This document shows positions 17,399 through 26,500 of a DNA stretch of 64,000 nucleotides, piece after piece (the first letter of the stretch is position 1; every line of letters begins with the position of its first letter). The stretch lies in NCBI GenBank assembly GCA_020634855.1, contig JACKAU010000005.1:496001-560000 (forward strand), in the 5' to 3' direction. The notes beneath the pieces were generated by a model. The model worked only from the letters and a program-made list of their open reading frames with translations. It had not been told where the DNA came from and did not search any database. Both the position numbers and the translations under genes were made by a program. Origin of the DNA: Anaerolineales bacterium (GTDB lineage Bacteria > Chloroflexota > Anaerolineae > 4572-78 > J111).

Positions 17399-19117
17399 TT
17401 AAGGATAAAGGTGTAGGTTCTCCAACCACTGTTGAAGCTGCTCTTGCCGCAGCTCATCGTCTGCCGGGAACCGAAGCGGGCGGCCGCGGGCGTCGATGAT
17501 AATGCCCAACAGTCCGCCTTCGACCTCTGTTTTGGCCGCGCGGCCGGATTGCCCACCGATGTCAAATTGTCGAGTCGGGCGAATTTCGAGTTGGGCTTTT
17601 TGACCGGGCGGTAGACTAATGATTTCTAGCGTGTTGTAAGCGACTTCGGTTTCGTAGGTCTCTTCATTCTCATACACGACCTTGACTTTAACGGCTGTTT
17701 GGCCGTTGCGAGCATGGCCGCGGGGCGCGATGACCGTGCCCAGATTAAGAAACGCATCATGAGTAGCCGCTTTGACGGCCGCCGTTGGATCAAGTACGGC
17801 GATGGCGCCCAGCATATCAACCAACCCGTTCCTATCAAGTACAAGGCTGGTGACTCCCCACGGCTCCAGCCCATCGATGAGCAGCAAGGCCGCCTGAGCC
17901 GCGTGCGGACTGCCGGTCAGGGTGCGCCCCGCGCCGATGATGAGATTCCACGGAGCACCCGGATGTTGGCTGCAAGCCTGCTGAGCCACCAGCCGCATAG
18001 CTTCCCTGGCAACGGCATGCTCGATCATCAGATCTTCGAGACCGGTGGGCAGGCTGGTGGGATAAAGGCTTTTGTTGAGGAGGCGATTGTATAACTCTTC
18101 CATCGTCATTTCGAACGGCAGCCAGCGATGGAACTTTTCAGTCGGGACGGCCTTGAGCAGGTCGGCCAGGCTGTGGCCGACGCCGGCATCGCTGCGGATG
18201 AAGAGGCGGGATGGATTGTCTTGAATTTTGGTGGCAATGGTGGTTGACCGGCTGCCGACGTTGACGCCAATAGCATTTAATTCGTGGTACTGGCCGAGGA
18301 ACGAGATAAGTTTTTCAAACGATTTGCTGGCCGGGATAACCGGGTATTGGGTAGACCAGTTGTTGAGTTTGTCGAACCCCGGCAACTGCATCATTTTCTT
18401 TTGAATGTATAACTTTTCAAGTTCGGCCTGGGTCGCAGCCGGATCGTCCACATCTAACAAAGGATGGACGTTGGGTACCGAGTTTAAAGCGGTAATGTGG
18501 CCCAGAATGTCGGCCATATCCGGACGCAGTTCCTGGTTGCCGGCGTACAAAACCGCCGGGGCCGGGTTGCTGCCCAGTATGTACAGTCCCATTGAAATAA
18601 CACGCGCCATCTCCAGGACCGGCTGTGTAGCGCCGCCGTCGGTGCCGCCGACCAGCAGGATAATATCGGGCCGGCTTTCCTTGATGACTTGAATCCGCGC
18701 TTCAGGGGTGTGGTGACCGCCATCGGAGGCATCGAGCGAAATGAGGCCGGTCACATGGCTGTAGGTGGTAGCTGCGGCCCGCTGGGCGCTCGATAGCGAA
18801 ATATCTTTCATTAGCCCGGCAATGACGACTCGCAAAGGCGAGCCGGCGCTGCAAACCACCGTAAAGCCATCGACGCCTTGCCCGGCTTGATTTTGGGGTG
18901 TGATCGGCCAGCCGCCCGACGTCAGCAGCGTGCGCCCCACATTTTTTTCGATGTGGCGGATGGCTTGCCGGACGCCAATCGTAATATCGTGCCAGGGCGG
19001 GCCGTAAGTGCTAGGGGTTTGGCCGGTGGCTTGCAGGCGATACTCACCGTCCACCTGCTCGATTAAAGCCGCGATGGTCGTGGTGCTGCCGCATTCAGCC
19101 GCGAGGACACTTTTCAT
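17399..19117 (-). CDS. MutL-type ASKHA ATPase (glutamate mutase MutL family)
   Basis: A 572-residue protein of the family named after MutL of the glutamate mutase operon, not the mismatch-repair MutL. Members have an actin/hexokinase-type ATPase core. Visible elements are AAECGSTTT at the N-terminus (about 6-14, phosphate-1 loop), DIILLVGGTDGG (about 155-166) and GVNVGSRSTTIAT (about 285-297), a second nucleotide loop. GAGRTLTG lies further on. No glutamate mutase S or E subunit is encoded in this window, and the neighbours are membrane proteins. The role here is therefore probably not mutase reactivation but ATP-driven work on the membrane proteins of this operon. It is three bases behind the gene upstream and twelve ahead of the KOW gene. 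Confidence 0.8.
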   Translation of the reverse strand: MKSVLAAECGSTTTIAALIEQVDGEYRLQATGQTPSTYGPPWHDITIGVRQAIRHIEKNVGRTLLTSGGWPITPQNQAGQGVDGFTVVCSAGSPLRVVIAGLMKDISLSSAQRAAATTYSHVTGLISLDASDGGHHTPEARIQVIKESRPDIILLVGGTDGGATQPVLEMARVISMGLYILGSNPAPAVLYAGNQELRPDMADILGHITALNSVPNVHPLLDVDDPAATQAELEKLYIQKKMMQLPGFDKLNNWSTQYPVIPASKSFEKLISFLGQYHELNAIGVNVGSRSTTIATKIQDNPSRLFIRSDAGVGHSLADLLKAVPTEKFHRWLPFEMTMEELYNRLLNKSLYPTSLPTGLEDLMIEHAVAREAMRLVAQQACSQHPGAPWNLIIGAGRTLTGSPHAAQAALLLIDGLEPWGVTSLVLDRNGLVDMLGAIAVLDPTAAVKAATHDAFLNLGTVIAPRGHARNGQTAVKVKVVYENEETYETEVAYNTLEIISLPPGQKAQLEIRPTRQFDIGGQSGRAAKTEVEGGLLGIIIDARGRPLRFPADDELRQEQLQQWLENLHLYP

Positions 19118-19120
19118 TGA

Positions 19121-19792
19121 TTAACCACCCAGTCCGCCAAAAAATCCGGCCAGAAATTCCAAACGCGAAACCAGCAGCGCTACTCGAGAACTAAAGGTGT
19201 TGGCAAACAGCGCACCTAGGGTGATAATGATCATCACCCGGCCCATACCGGCCCAAAATCGGACAATGACTTCGCGAACACCCCCCAGCGGGCCGGAAGC
19301 GCGAACGGCAAAGGTAAAATAGGCAAAGGTGCCCACTGTACCGATGATCATAATAAAGTTGCTTAGCCATTGCAGCGCACCGGCCAGACTATCCCCGTTA
19401 TCGTAATGGGCCGGATTGAGCGACAGCGCTGTGGTGGCCGAAATTTGGGGCATGAGCGTGCCTAACAGAGCGCCGCCAATCGCCAGAGCTGCGCCTACAC
19501 CCAAAATGAAAGCCAAGGCGATACTACCCAACATGTTGGACAGAGCGCCCTGATCCGGGCGCACTTTGAAGATCAGCAACAAACAAAGCCCTAAGGCGGG
19601 GACGGTTACCAGTAAATTGCCGGCGCTTAGTGTTGGGGCTAACACCTGGAACCAAATAATGATAATGGCATAGCCCACGGCCACCCCGACAAAAATATGG
19701 CCGGCCAGCTTAAAGAGGACATTATCACCCAAAATATAGCTAAAGACCATTAAGGTTAGAACAACGGCAATATATAGACCGATGGCTTCCAC
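19121..19792 (-). CDS. Polytopic membrane protein of the unknown operon
   Basis: A 223-residue protein dominated by hydrophobic helices: about six, starting at residues 5-20, 28-48, 58-76, 85-113, 137-165 and 185-200. Short charged turns separate them (KVRPDQGALSN and RASGPLGGVREVIVRFW). It has no catalytic motif I can name and no signal peptide. The gene starts five bases after the giant repeat protein's stop and ends three bases before the MutL-like gene, so the three are surely co-translated. It probably forms an integral membrane part of the same assembly; the Gly-rich C-terminus FFGGLGG is short. A transporter or scaffold role cannot be separated from sequence alone. Confidence 0.65.
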   Translation of the reverse strand: MEAIGLYIAVVLTLMVFSYILGDNVLFKLAGHIFVGVAVGYAIIIIWFQVLAPTLSAGNLLVTVPALGLCLLLIFKVRPDQGALSNMLGSIALAFILGVGAALAIGGALLGTLMPQISATTALSLNPAHYDNGDSLAGALQWLSNFIMIIGTVGTFAYFTFAVRASGPLGGVREVIVRFWAGMGRVMIIITLGALFANTFSSRVALLVSRLEFLAGFFGGLGG

Positions 19793-19797
19793 AAAGA

Positions 19798-22700
19798 TTA
19801 CTCCTGAGGTTCAGGCTCATCTTCGTCGTCGGGCAGCGGCTCATTCTGGACCGGCGGCGGTTCAGGGCTGGACGAAGGGGCTGGTTTTAGTTTCTCTTCT
19901 TTTTTGGGGGCTGGCGTGTCTTGTGGCATCCAGCCGACCATTGTGCCAACAGCAATCAAAATAATGATGATTAAATGGGCCAAACTTTGACTGTCGAGCA
20001 TCCGTCTGGCGGGGCCAAAGTTGTTGCGAACCGATTCTATAGCGGCGGCGCCTTCGACGCCGGAAATCAGGCCATCGAGTTGCTCACTTTGCCGGTAAGG
20101 ACGCAGGAACGGATTGGCCACGGCGCTGGTAGCGGCCAGAATTGAGCGTTGATCGCTTTGCGGCGCGGTTTCCATCTGCTCGATCCACCACCGGGCCGAG
20201 GTGGGATTGTCGGCCAATGTTACTACCAGATCGACTTGCTCGATGTTTTCGATGCCGCTCCAATCGGCCTGGGTCTGACTGCCGAACGGTTCTCCATTGG
20301 TGAAGTCGGTTAGGGTGTCGAACGTGCGCCCGCTGGCCAAGGCGCGGACCGCCGCCACCTGGCCGGGCAGATAACCCAAATTGACGACGTCTTGGCCGTA
20401 CTGATCGACCTGATCGCGGTCGGCCAGGATGGTTTCGATGGTCTGTTGAGCCATAGGCGGCCCTTCCGGTTCCAGGCTAACCGCGATGATGCGCATCCCT
20501 TGCCCGGCCAGCCGCCCTAGCACGGCCTGGGCCAACGGCTGCATTTCGCCTTGAGTCGCCGGGCTGTAATCAAAGGAAACCAAAGCCACCGAGCCGGGCT
20601 GCTGCACATCGACAATGCCTAACTGTTCGCTAATTAGTTGGTGGCGTTGGTCATCAAGTACGGTGCTGAAGTTATTGGTCGGTTCGGTCCAAGGAACGGG
20701 TATCCCATTAACCACTTTCTGGGTCGCCGGTATCAGCGGTAGGGTAACGAGACCGATGAAAATTAACAAAAAGACCGCTCGCACTGCTCGTCCGGCGAGT
20801 CGCGCTCGGTGGGATAACGGCTTAGGTAATGTGGCCGGCTGTGGCGGCTGAGTAGCAATCTCGTAAAATTTTTGAGCGGCCAGGTCTAGGTCATCAGCCG
20901 GACCTTTGGTGCTAGGGGTAAAGAGGGTTTCAGCCGGCATCAAGCCGCCAAGACCGGCCAGCATACCGGTAGTTTCGGCGATTTGCTGGTCGTCGTCCTC
21001 AAGATCGGTTTTTTCACCCGTACGCAGCGCATCGAGCCAACCGGAGAGGTTGCCGGCCGATTCGGTTGGCGCACCGGACATAGCCACCAGCTCTTCCGGG
21101 GGCGTTTCACGCGGCGGCTCACTGTGTTCCGGAGGGGGTGGGGCCGGTTCTTGAACAGGCACAACCAGACCTAACCTCTCGGAAGCGGTCGTATAGCTGC
21201 CAGCCATCGCCGTCAGCGCCTCATCGTCTTCGTCCGTCGTTTCTGCCAAATCAGTGGTCCAGGCGGATGAGGTTTCATCGCCCGGTTGATCGATATCGGG
21301 CAGGTCTTGCAACCATTCCGGGGTGTCTAACTCTTCAAGCGATCCTTTGAAGAGCCAATCGGGCATGACCAGATCTTCACCGCTGTCTTCAGCAATTGTG
21401 CCGGCCGCTTCGAGTTCATCGGGTTCGGCTTGATTGGGTTCGGCTACATCAGCTTCGACGGGCATTTTTTCGGCGACGAGCGTTTCGGCTTCGGCTTCAT
21501 CGGTTTCGGGTTGATCGGTTTCGGCCGCATCAGCTTCGATGGGCATCGTTTCGGCAGCAAGGAGTTTGGCTTCGAGTTCATCGGCTTCGGTCTGACGGGT
21601 TTCTGTCGCATCAGCTTCAATGGGCACCGTTTCGGCGGTAAGGGTTTCTGTTTCGAGTTCATCGAGTTCTGATCCGATGGGTTCAGCCTCATCAGCTGCG
21701 GGCGTCTCTGGTTCAGCGTCATGGGCCAGCCAGGCCAGCGCGGGGGTCGCGTCATCAAGGGACTGGGCTACAAAATGTGGAGATTCGGCTTCAGCGGCAT
21801 CGTCAGGTTGATCGGCCAGCCAGTCGGGCATCGTCAGATCAGTGTCGGTGTCGGATTGAGGGGATTCATCAGCGTCGGATAGGTCGGCCAGCCAATCCGG
21901 GACAGCGAGATCGGTATCGACGTCGGCTTCGTCCGTGTCCGGTTCATCGGACAGCCACGGGGGCATCGCCAGGTCGGCGCCGGTGTCGGGTTCAGAAGAT
22001 TCTTCATCATCGTCGTCAGCAAAATCGGTGAGCCAGGCCGGCGCGTCGAGGTCGGTATCGGCGTCGGTTTCGTCCGTGTCCGGTTGATCGGCCAACCACG
22101 GAGGCAAGGCTAAGTCGACGTCGGAATCCGGTTCAGAGGAGTCCTCTGTAGCGGGTAAGTCGGCCAGCCAAGCCGGGGTGTCTAGGTCAGCGTCGCCGTC
22201 AAAGGTATCGCTATCGGATTGAGCGGGTTCGGGTTCAACAGTATCGTCAGGCGACTCCTGTAGCCAGGCCGGAGTATCGAGGTTGTCGTCGGCATCAAAG
22301 GCGTCAGTTTCAGGGATGGTGTCAGCGTCGGCTGTGGGTTGAACCTGGGCGGCAAGTGAGGCGGCGATGAGGGTGCTATCGTCTAGTGATGTGTCAGGAG
22401 CGGATGAGCGTTCAAGCTCTGAGGCATTATAGTCATATCTTAGTTCGTTCGGATCGACGTCTTGCCCTTTTGTTTCGCGCAGAACCGCTAACCAGATAGG
22501 AACATCATCATCGTCTGGCTCTGGTTGTTCTTGATGAGAGGTTGCTGCCTCCGAATGAGATGGTTCGGTCTCTTCGGCGTCCGTGTCGGTGTAAAGTGGG
22601 CTGGATAACCAACCCGGCATAGCCAGATCGTCGGTCTGAAGTCGTTGCGCCGCGGCTTGTTTGACTTCCGGTGGTTCCGGCAGATCGGCCAGCCAGTCGG

Positions 22701-23238
22701 GCATATCCAAATCATCGTCAGATGTATCAGTTTCGAGCTGGAGTGTTTCGGATTGGCGGGTGTCAGGGTTTGATTGGTCGGTGAGCCAGTCGGGCATGTC
22801 GAGATCCGCATCATCAGGCCTATCAGGTTCGGGTTGGGTTGTTTCGGGCGCCGGGGTTTCGGTTGCGGGCTGGTCGGTGAGCGCGTCAGGTATATCAAGC
22901 TCGATATCGGTTTCCAGGGATTCAATTTCAGCGTCGCTGCGGAGACCGGTGAGCCAGTCGGGTAGGTCATCATCGTCATTGCTGATTGACATCGCATCTA
23001 ATTCATCGGCTGCGGGTAGGTCATCCAACCAGGACGCCTCTCCGGTTTCATCCGTTTCTATCGTCAATGGTTCGGTATCGGCTATTTCGACCAGGTCGGC
23101 GAGCCAGCCAGGCATTTCAAGATTGACGTCGGTGTCTGAAATGGCCGAAGCTGAAGTCTCGGGTTGATCCGAAAACCAAATAGATAAATCAACGTCTTCA
23201 TCTTCACCCTCGTCCTCATCGGTTGAAGGCGTTCCCAT
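19798..23238 (-). CDS. Giant PDWL-repeat protein, C-terminal part after frameshift
   Basis: This is the second part of the gene whose first part starts at 28010. The frame stays open upstream to about 23760 with in-frame repeat units (for example EDLPDWLTDQPAA) but has no start codon there, so the ATG at 23238 is only the first Met and probably not a real start. The repeat zone is Asp/Glu-rich with about 25 Trp units of PDWL type (MPDWLADQ, LPPWLADQ, TPAWLQ). It ends in a cytoplasm-to-outside helix about 325 residues before the C-terminus. An extracytoplasmic Rossmann-like domain of about 245 residues follows (LVSFDYSPATQGEM, RIIAVSLEPEGP, VVNLGYLPGQ). A second helix comes about 60 residues before the end, then an acidic Pro-rich tail. 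The reconstructed whole is about 2,737 residues. Confidence 0.8.
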   Translation of the reverse strand: MGTPSTDEDEGEDEDVDLSIWFSDQPETSASAISDTDVNLEMPGWLADLVEIADTEPLTIETDETGEASWLDDLPAADELDAMSISNDDDDLPDWLTGLRSDAEIESLETDIELDIPDALTDQPATETPAPETTQPEPDRPDDADLDMPDWLTDQSNPDTRQSETLQLETDTSDDDLDMPDWLADLPEPPEVKQAAAQRLQTDDLAMPGWLSSPLYTDTDAEETEPSHSEAATSHQEQPEPDDDDVPIWLAVLRETKGQDVDPNELRYDYNASELERSSAPDTSLDDSTLIAASLAAQVQPTADADTIPETDAFDADDNLDTPAWLQESPDDTVEPEPAQSDSDTFDGDADLDTPAWLADLPATEDSSEPDSDVDLALPPWLADQPDTDETDADTDLDAPAWLTDFADDDDEESSEPDTGADLAMPPWLSDEPDTDEADVDTDLAVPDWLADLSDADESPQSDTDTDLTMPDWLADQPDDAAEAESPHFVAQSLDDATPALAWLAHDAEPETPAADEAEPIGSELDELETETLTAETVPIEADATETRQTEADELEAKLLAAETMPIEADAAETDQPETDEAEAETLVAEKMPVEADVAEPNQAEPDELEAAGTIAEDSGEDLVMPDWLFKGSLEELDTPEWLQDLPDIDQPGDETSSAWTTDLAETTDEDDEALTAMAGSYTTASERLGLVVPVQEPAPPPPEHSEPPRETPPEELVAMSGAPTESAGNLSGWLDALRTGEKTDLEDDDQQIAETTGMLAGLGGLMPAETLFTPSTKGPADDLDLAAQKFYEIATQPPQPATLPKPLSHRARLAGRAVRAVFLLIFIGLVTLPLIPATQKVVNGIPVPWTEPTNNFSTVLDDQRHQLISEQLGIVDVQQPGSVALVSFDYSPATQGEMQPLAQAVLGRLAGQGMRIIAVSLEPEGPPMAQQTIETILADRDQVDQYGQDVVNLGYLPGQVAAVRALASGRTFDTLTDFTNGEPFGSQTQADWSGIENIEQVDLVVTLADNPTSARWWIEQMETAPQSDQRSILAATSAVANPFLRPYRQSEQLDGLISGVEGAAAIESVRNNFGPARRMLDSQSLAHLIIIILIAVGTMVGWMPQDTPAPKKEEKLKPAPSSSPEPPPVQNEPLPDDEDEPEPQE

Positions 23239-23561
23239 TTCGGCGGCGGGTTGGTCGGTGAGCCAGTCGGGTAGGTCCTCGTCCTCGTCAGAGAGTTCGA
23301 CGACCGGCTCAGGAGTGTCGGCGGCGGGTTGATCAGCGAGCCAGTCGGGTAGGTCCGGTTCATCGGTTTCAGGCAGTTCAAATTCGGCGTCGCTACGAAG
23401 ACCTGTGAGCCAGTCGGGCAGGTCGGGTTCAACTTCAGTTTCGGGCGTTTCGATTTCGGCGGCAGTGGGCAGGTCGGCCAGCCAGTCGGAACTGTCCTCG
23501 TCTTCATCATCTTCGGCAGGTACGACGGCGGGTTCAGGGATATCGGCGGTGGGTTGGTCGG

Positions 23562-26500
23562 TCAGCCAGTCGGGTAGGTCGGGTTCGACTTTAGTTTCGG
23601 GTGTTTCGATTTCGGCGGCGGGGGGCAGGTCGGCCAGCCAGTCAGGCCGGTCCGGCTCATCGGTTGGAGGCGTTTCGATTTCGGCGGCAACGGGTAGGTC
23701 AGCGAGCCAGTCGGGTAGGTCGGGTTCGACTTCAGTTTCGGGCGTTTCGATTTCGGCGGCGGGGGCAGGTCGACCAGCCAGTCAGGCCGGTCCGGCTCAT
23801 CGGTTGGAGGCGTTTCGATTTCGGCGGCAACGGGTAGGTCAGCGAGCCAGTCGGGTAGGTCGGGTTCAACTTCAGTTTCGGGCGTTTCGATTTCGGCGGC
23901 GGCGGGTTGGTCAGCCAGCCAGTCGGGTAACTCTTCGTCTTCAACCTCACCGGAGAAATCGGCGATGGGAAGACCGGTTTCGGGTTCGGAACTGTCAGTC
24001 TCAGGTTGGTCGGCCAGCCAGTCGGGTAGGTCGGGTTCAACTTCAGTTTCAGGTGTTTCGATTTCGGCGGCGGTGGGCAGGTCGGCCAGCCAGTCAGGCC
24101 GGTCCGGGTCATCGGTTGGGGGTGTTTCGATTTCGGCGGCAGCGGGCAGGTCGGCGAGCCAGTCGGGTAGGTTCTCATCTTCATCATCGACGGCAGGTTC
24201 AAGGCTATCAGTAGCGGATAGGTCAGCCAGCCAGTCGGGTAATTCCTCGTCTTCAACCTCACCTGAGAAATCAGCGGTGGATTGATCGGTTTCGGGTTCG
24301 GGACGGTCAGCAGGTTGGTCGGCGAGCCAGTCGGGTAGGTCCGGCTCGTCTTCGATTCCGGCGTCGCTGCGAAGACCGGTAAGCCAGTCGGACAGATCGG
24401 GTTCGCCTTCAACTGCGGGGGTTTCGATTTCGGCGGCAGTGGGTTGATCGGTGAGCCAGTCGGGTAGGTCGGGTTCGATTTCAGTTTCGGGCGTTTCGAT
24501 TTCAGTGGCGGTGGGTTGGTCGGCGAGCCAGTCGGGTAGGTCCTCGTCCTCACTGTCGTCAACAGGTGCGACGGTGGGTTCGGGGGTGTCGGCGGCGGGT
24601 TGGTCGGTCAGCCAGTCGGGCAGATCTTCATCGTCGACCTCACCGACGAATTCAGTGGTAGAGTGATCGGTTTCGGGTTCGGGATTGTCAAGAGGAGGTT
24701 GATCGGCGAGCCAGTCAGGTAGGTCCGGCTCATCAGTTGGAGGCATTTCGATTTCGGCGGCGATAGGTATCTCGGCAAATCGTTCAGGCTGGTCGAGATC
24801 CTCATCGGCGGAGTCGGTTATAGGCTGGAGAGAGGTGGACGTTCCTCGAAGTCTGGTCAGCCAGTCAGGCATGTCGGGATCAGTGTCAGCCTCTATCTCT
24901 TCAGCGCTGGTGATTTCCGAAGAGGGAAAATCCTCCTCAGCCGTTTCCCGGTCGTCATTAGAATCGAGGTCCTCTATGTCTGGGGCTTGTTCGGCGACCT
25001 GCCGCAGTCCAGTTAGCCAGTCGTCGGCCACCGGCTCGGCGGCGGTCGACGCCGCTTCGACAGGTGTGTCTTCGGCAGCCGGTGAGGTGTCTGAGAAATC
25101 TTCTGTCGCCGGGAGATCGTCGTCGTCCGGTCGCAGATCAGCTAACCAGGCGGGTATCTCCTGGTCATTAGCTTCAATTTCGGATATGTGGGGTGTTGTG
25201 TCTAAATCGAGCGTTTCTGAGAAATCTTCATCGTCATCAAGCGGATCGACCCGTTCCGGTGAGGGTTCGTCCGCTTCGGGTTCACTCTCTTCAATTGTGG
25301 GCAGGCCGGACAGCCAATCAGACATGCCTGACGCAAAATCTTCTTCTTTAGGCTCCGGATCACTTTCTGGGGGCAAATCAACGAGCCACGACGGTAGCTC
25401 TTGATCGTCTAAGGCTGCGGCCGTCTCGGCAGGGGATGTTTCCGGTAAATCTTTGAGCCAATCAGGAGTCTGCAGCTCATCCTCTGTCGCTTCCCCGGGC
25501 GCGATATCTGCGTCAAGGGTGAGCCACTCGGGTATTTCAGAGACATCGTCGCTGAGCCAATCGGGGACTTCGTCGGAAGCACTTTCCAGCCAATCCGGGA
25601 TAGATGAGTCATCATCAGCGGCCAGAGTGGGTTCAGTTTCATCCTCCTGTTCGGAATAGGCATCCGTCTGATCGGCCGCCTCATCAGTAGAGGTGGTTTC
25701 CTGCAGCCAGTCGGGAATGAGGGTTTCTGCCGGTTCATTATCAGGCGTATCAGGCTGGTCGGCTGACGAGTCTTTTAGCCAATCTGGAAGCTCGTCTTCA
25801 ACGACATCTACCGATGGGGAGGTGGTCGCTCGTAAATCGGTCAGCCAATCAGGGGCTTCAGCCTCTTCAGCCGCGCCTGCCTGTTCCGTAAAATTGTCCA
25901 GCCAATCCTCTTCCACTGCTGACTCGGCGTCGATATCTGTTTCTGCCGAAACGGCCAGCAACCAGTCCGGAACTTCTTCTGCCGCGTCCGGATCGGAGGT
26001 CGTTAATAATTCCGCTGCGGCTTCATCTGTTTCGTCGCTGAAGAGAAAACTGAGGGCATCCACATCCGAGGTGGAAGCCTGCTCCATTAACGTTTCAGGT
26101 TCGATTGTTTCGGAAGGCTGATCACCATCACCCTCTCCGTCATCCTCTTCTTCCCAGGGCGGGGTTGTCTCCAAGGGCGCTGCCTCAGAGATCGTGGCTA
26201 ACCAATCTTCATCATCATCGGTCTCGAACGTTGTTTCGCTTGTCGTTGCCGGTTCTTCACCTTGGCTGCTGGGCGGCGGTTCTAAATCCCTGAGCCAGCC
26301 GGTGCCGGGAGGAGTTACCCGCTCGGCTGAAGTTTCAGCTTCAGCCTCACCTTGGCTGCTGGGCGGCGGCTCCAAATCTCTAAGCCAGCCGGTGCCGGGA
26401 GGAGTTATCCGCTCGGTTGAAGGGTCAATTTCAGGTTCGGCGTCGGGCGGTGGTTCCAAATCATACAGCCAGTCGGTATCGTCCGACGCCATCGTTTCGA

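Noticed and set aside
17399..19117. DNA mismatch-repair MutL
   Set aside because: The name refers to the glutamate mutase MutL; the protein has an actin-type ATPase core and no GHKL motifs.
23562..23762. Basic Pro/Lys-rich ending of the N-terminal part of the giant protein
   Set aside because: It is the out-of-frame reading after the missing G; the true frame continues with PDWL units.
23601..24700. Regular short repeats resembling a CRISPR array
   Set aside because: Units are in-frame protein repeats with diverged linkers, not equal repeats with unique spacers.
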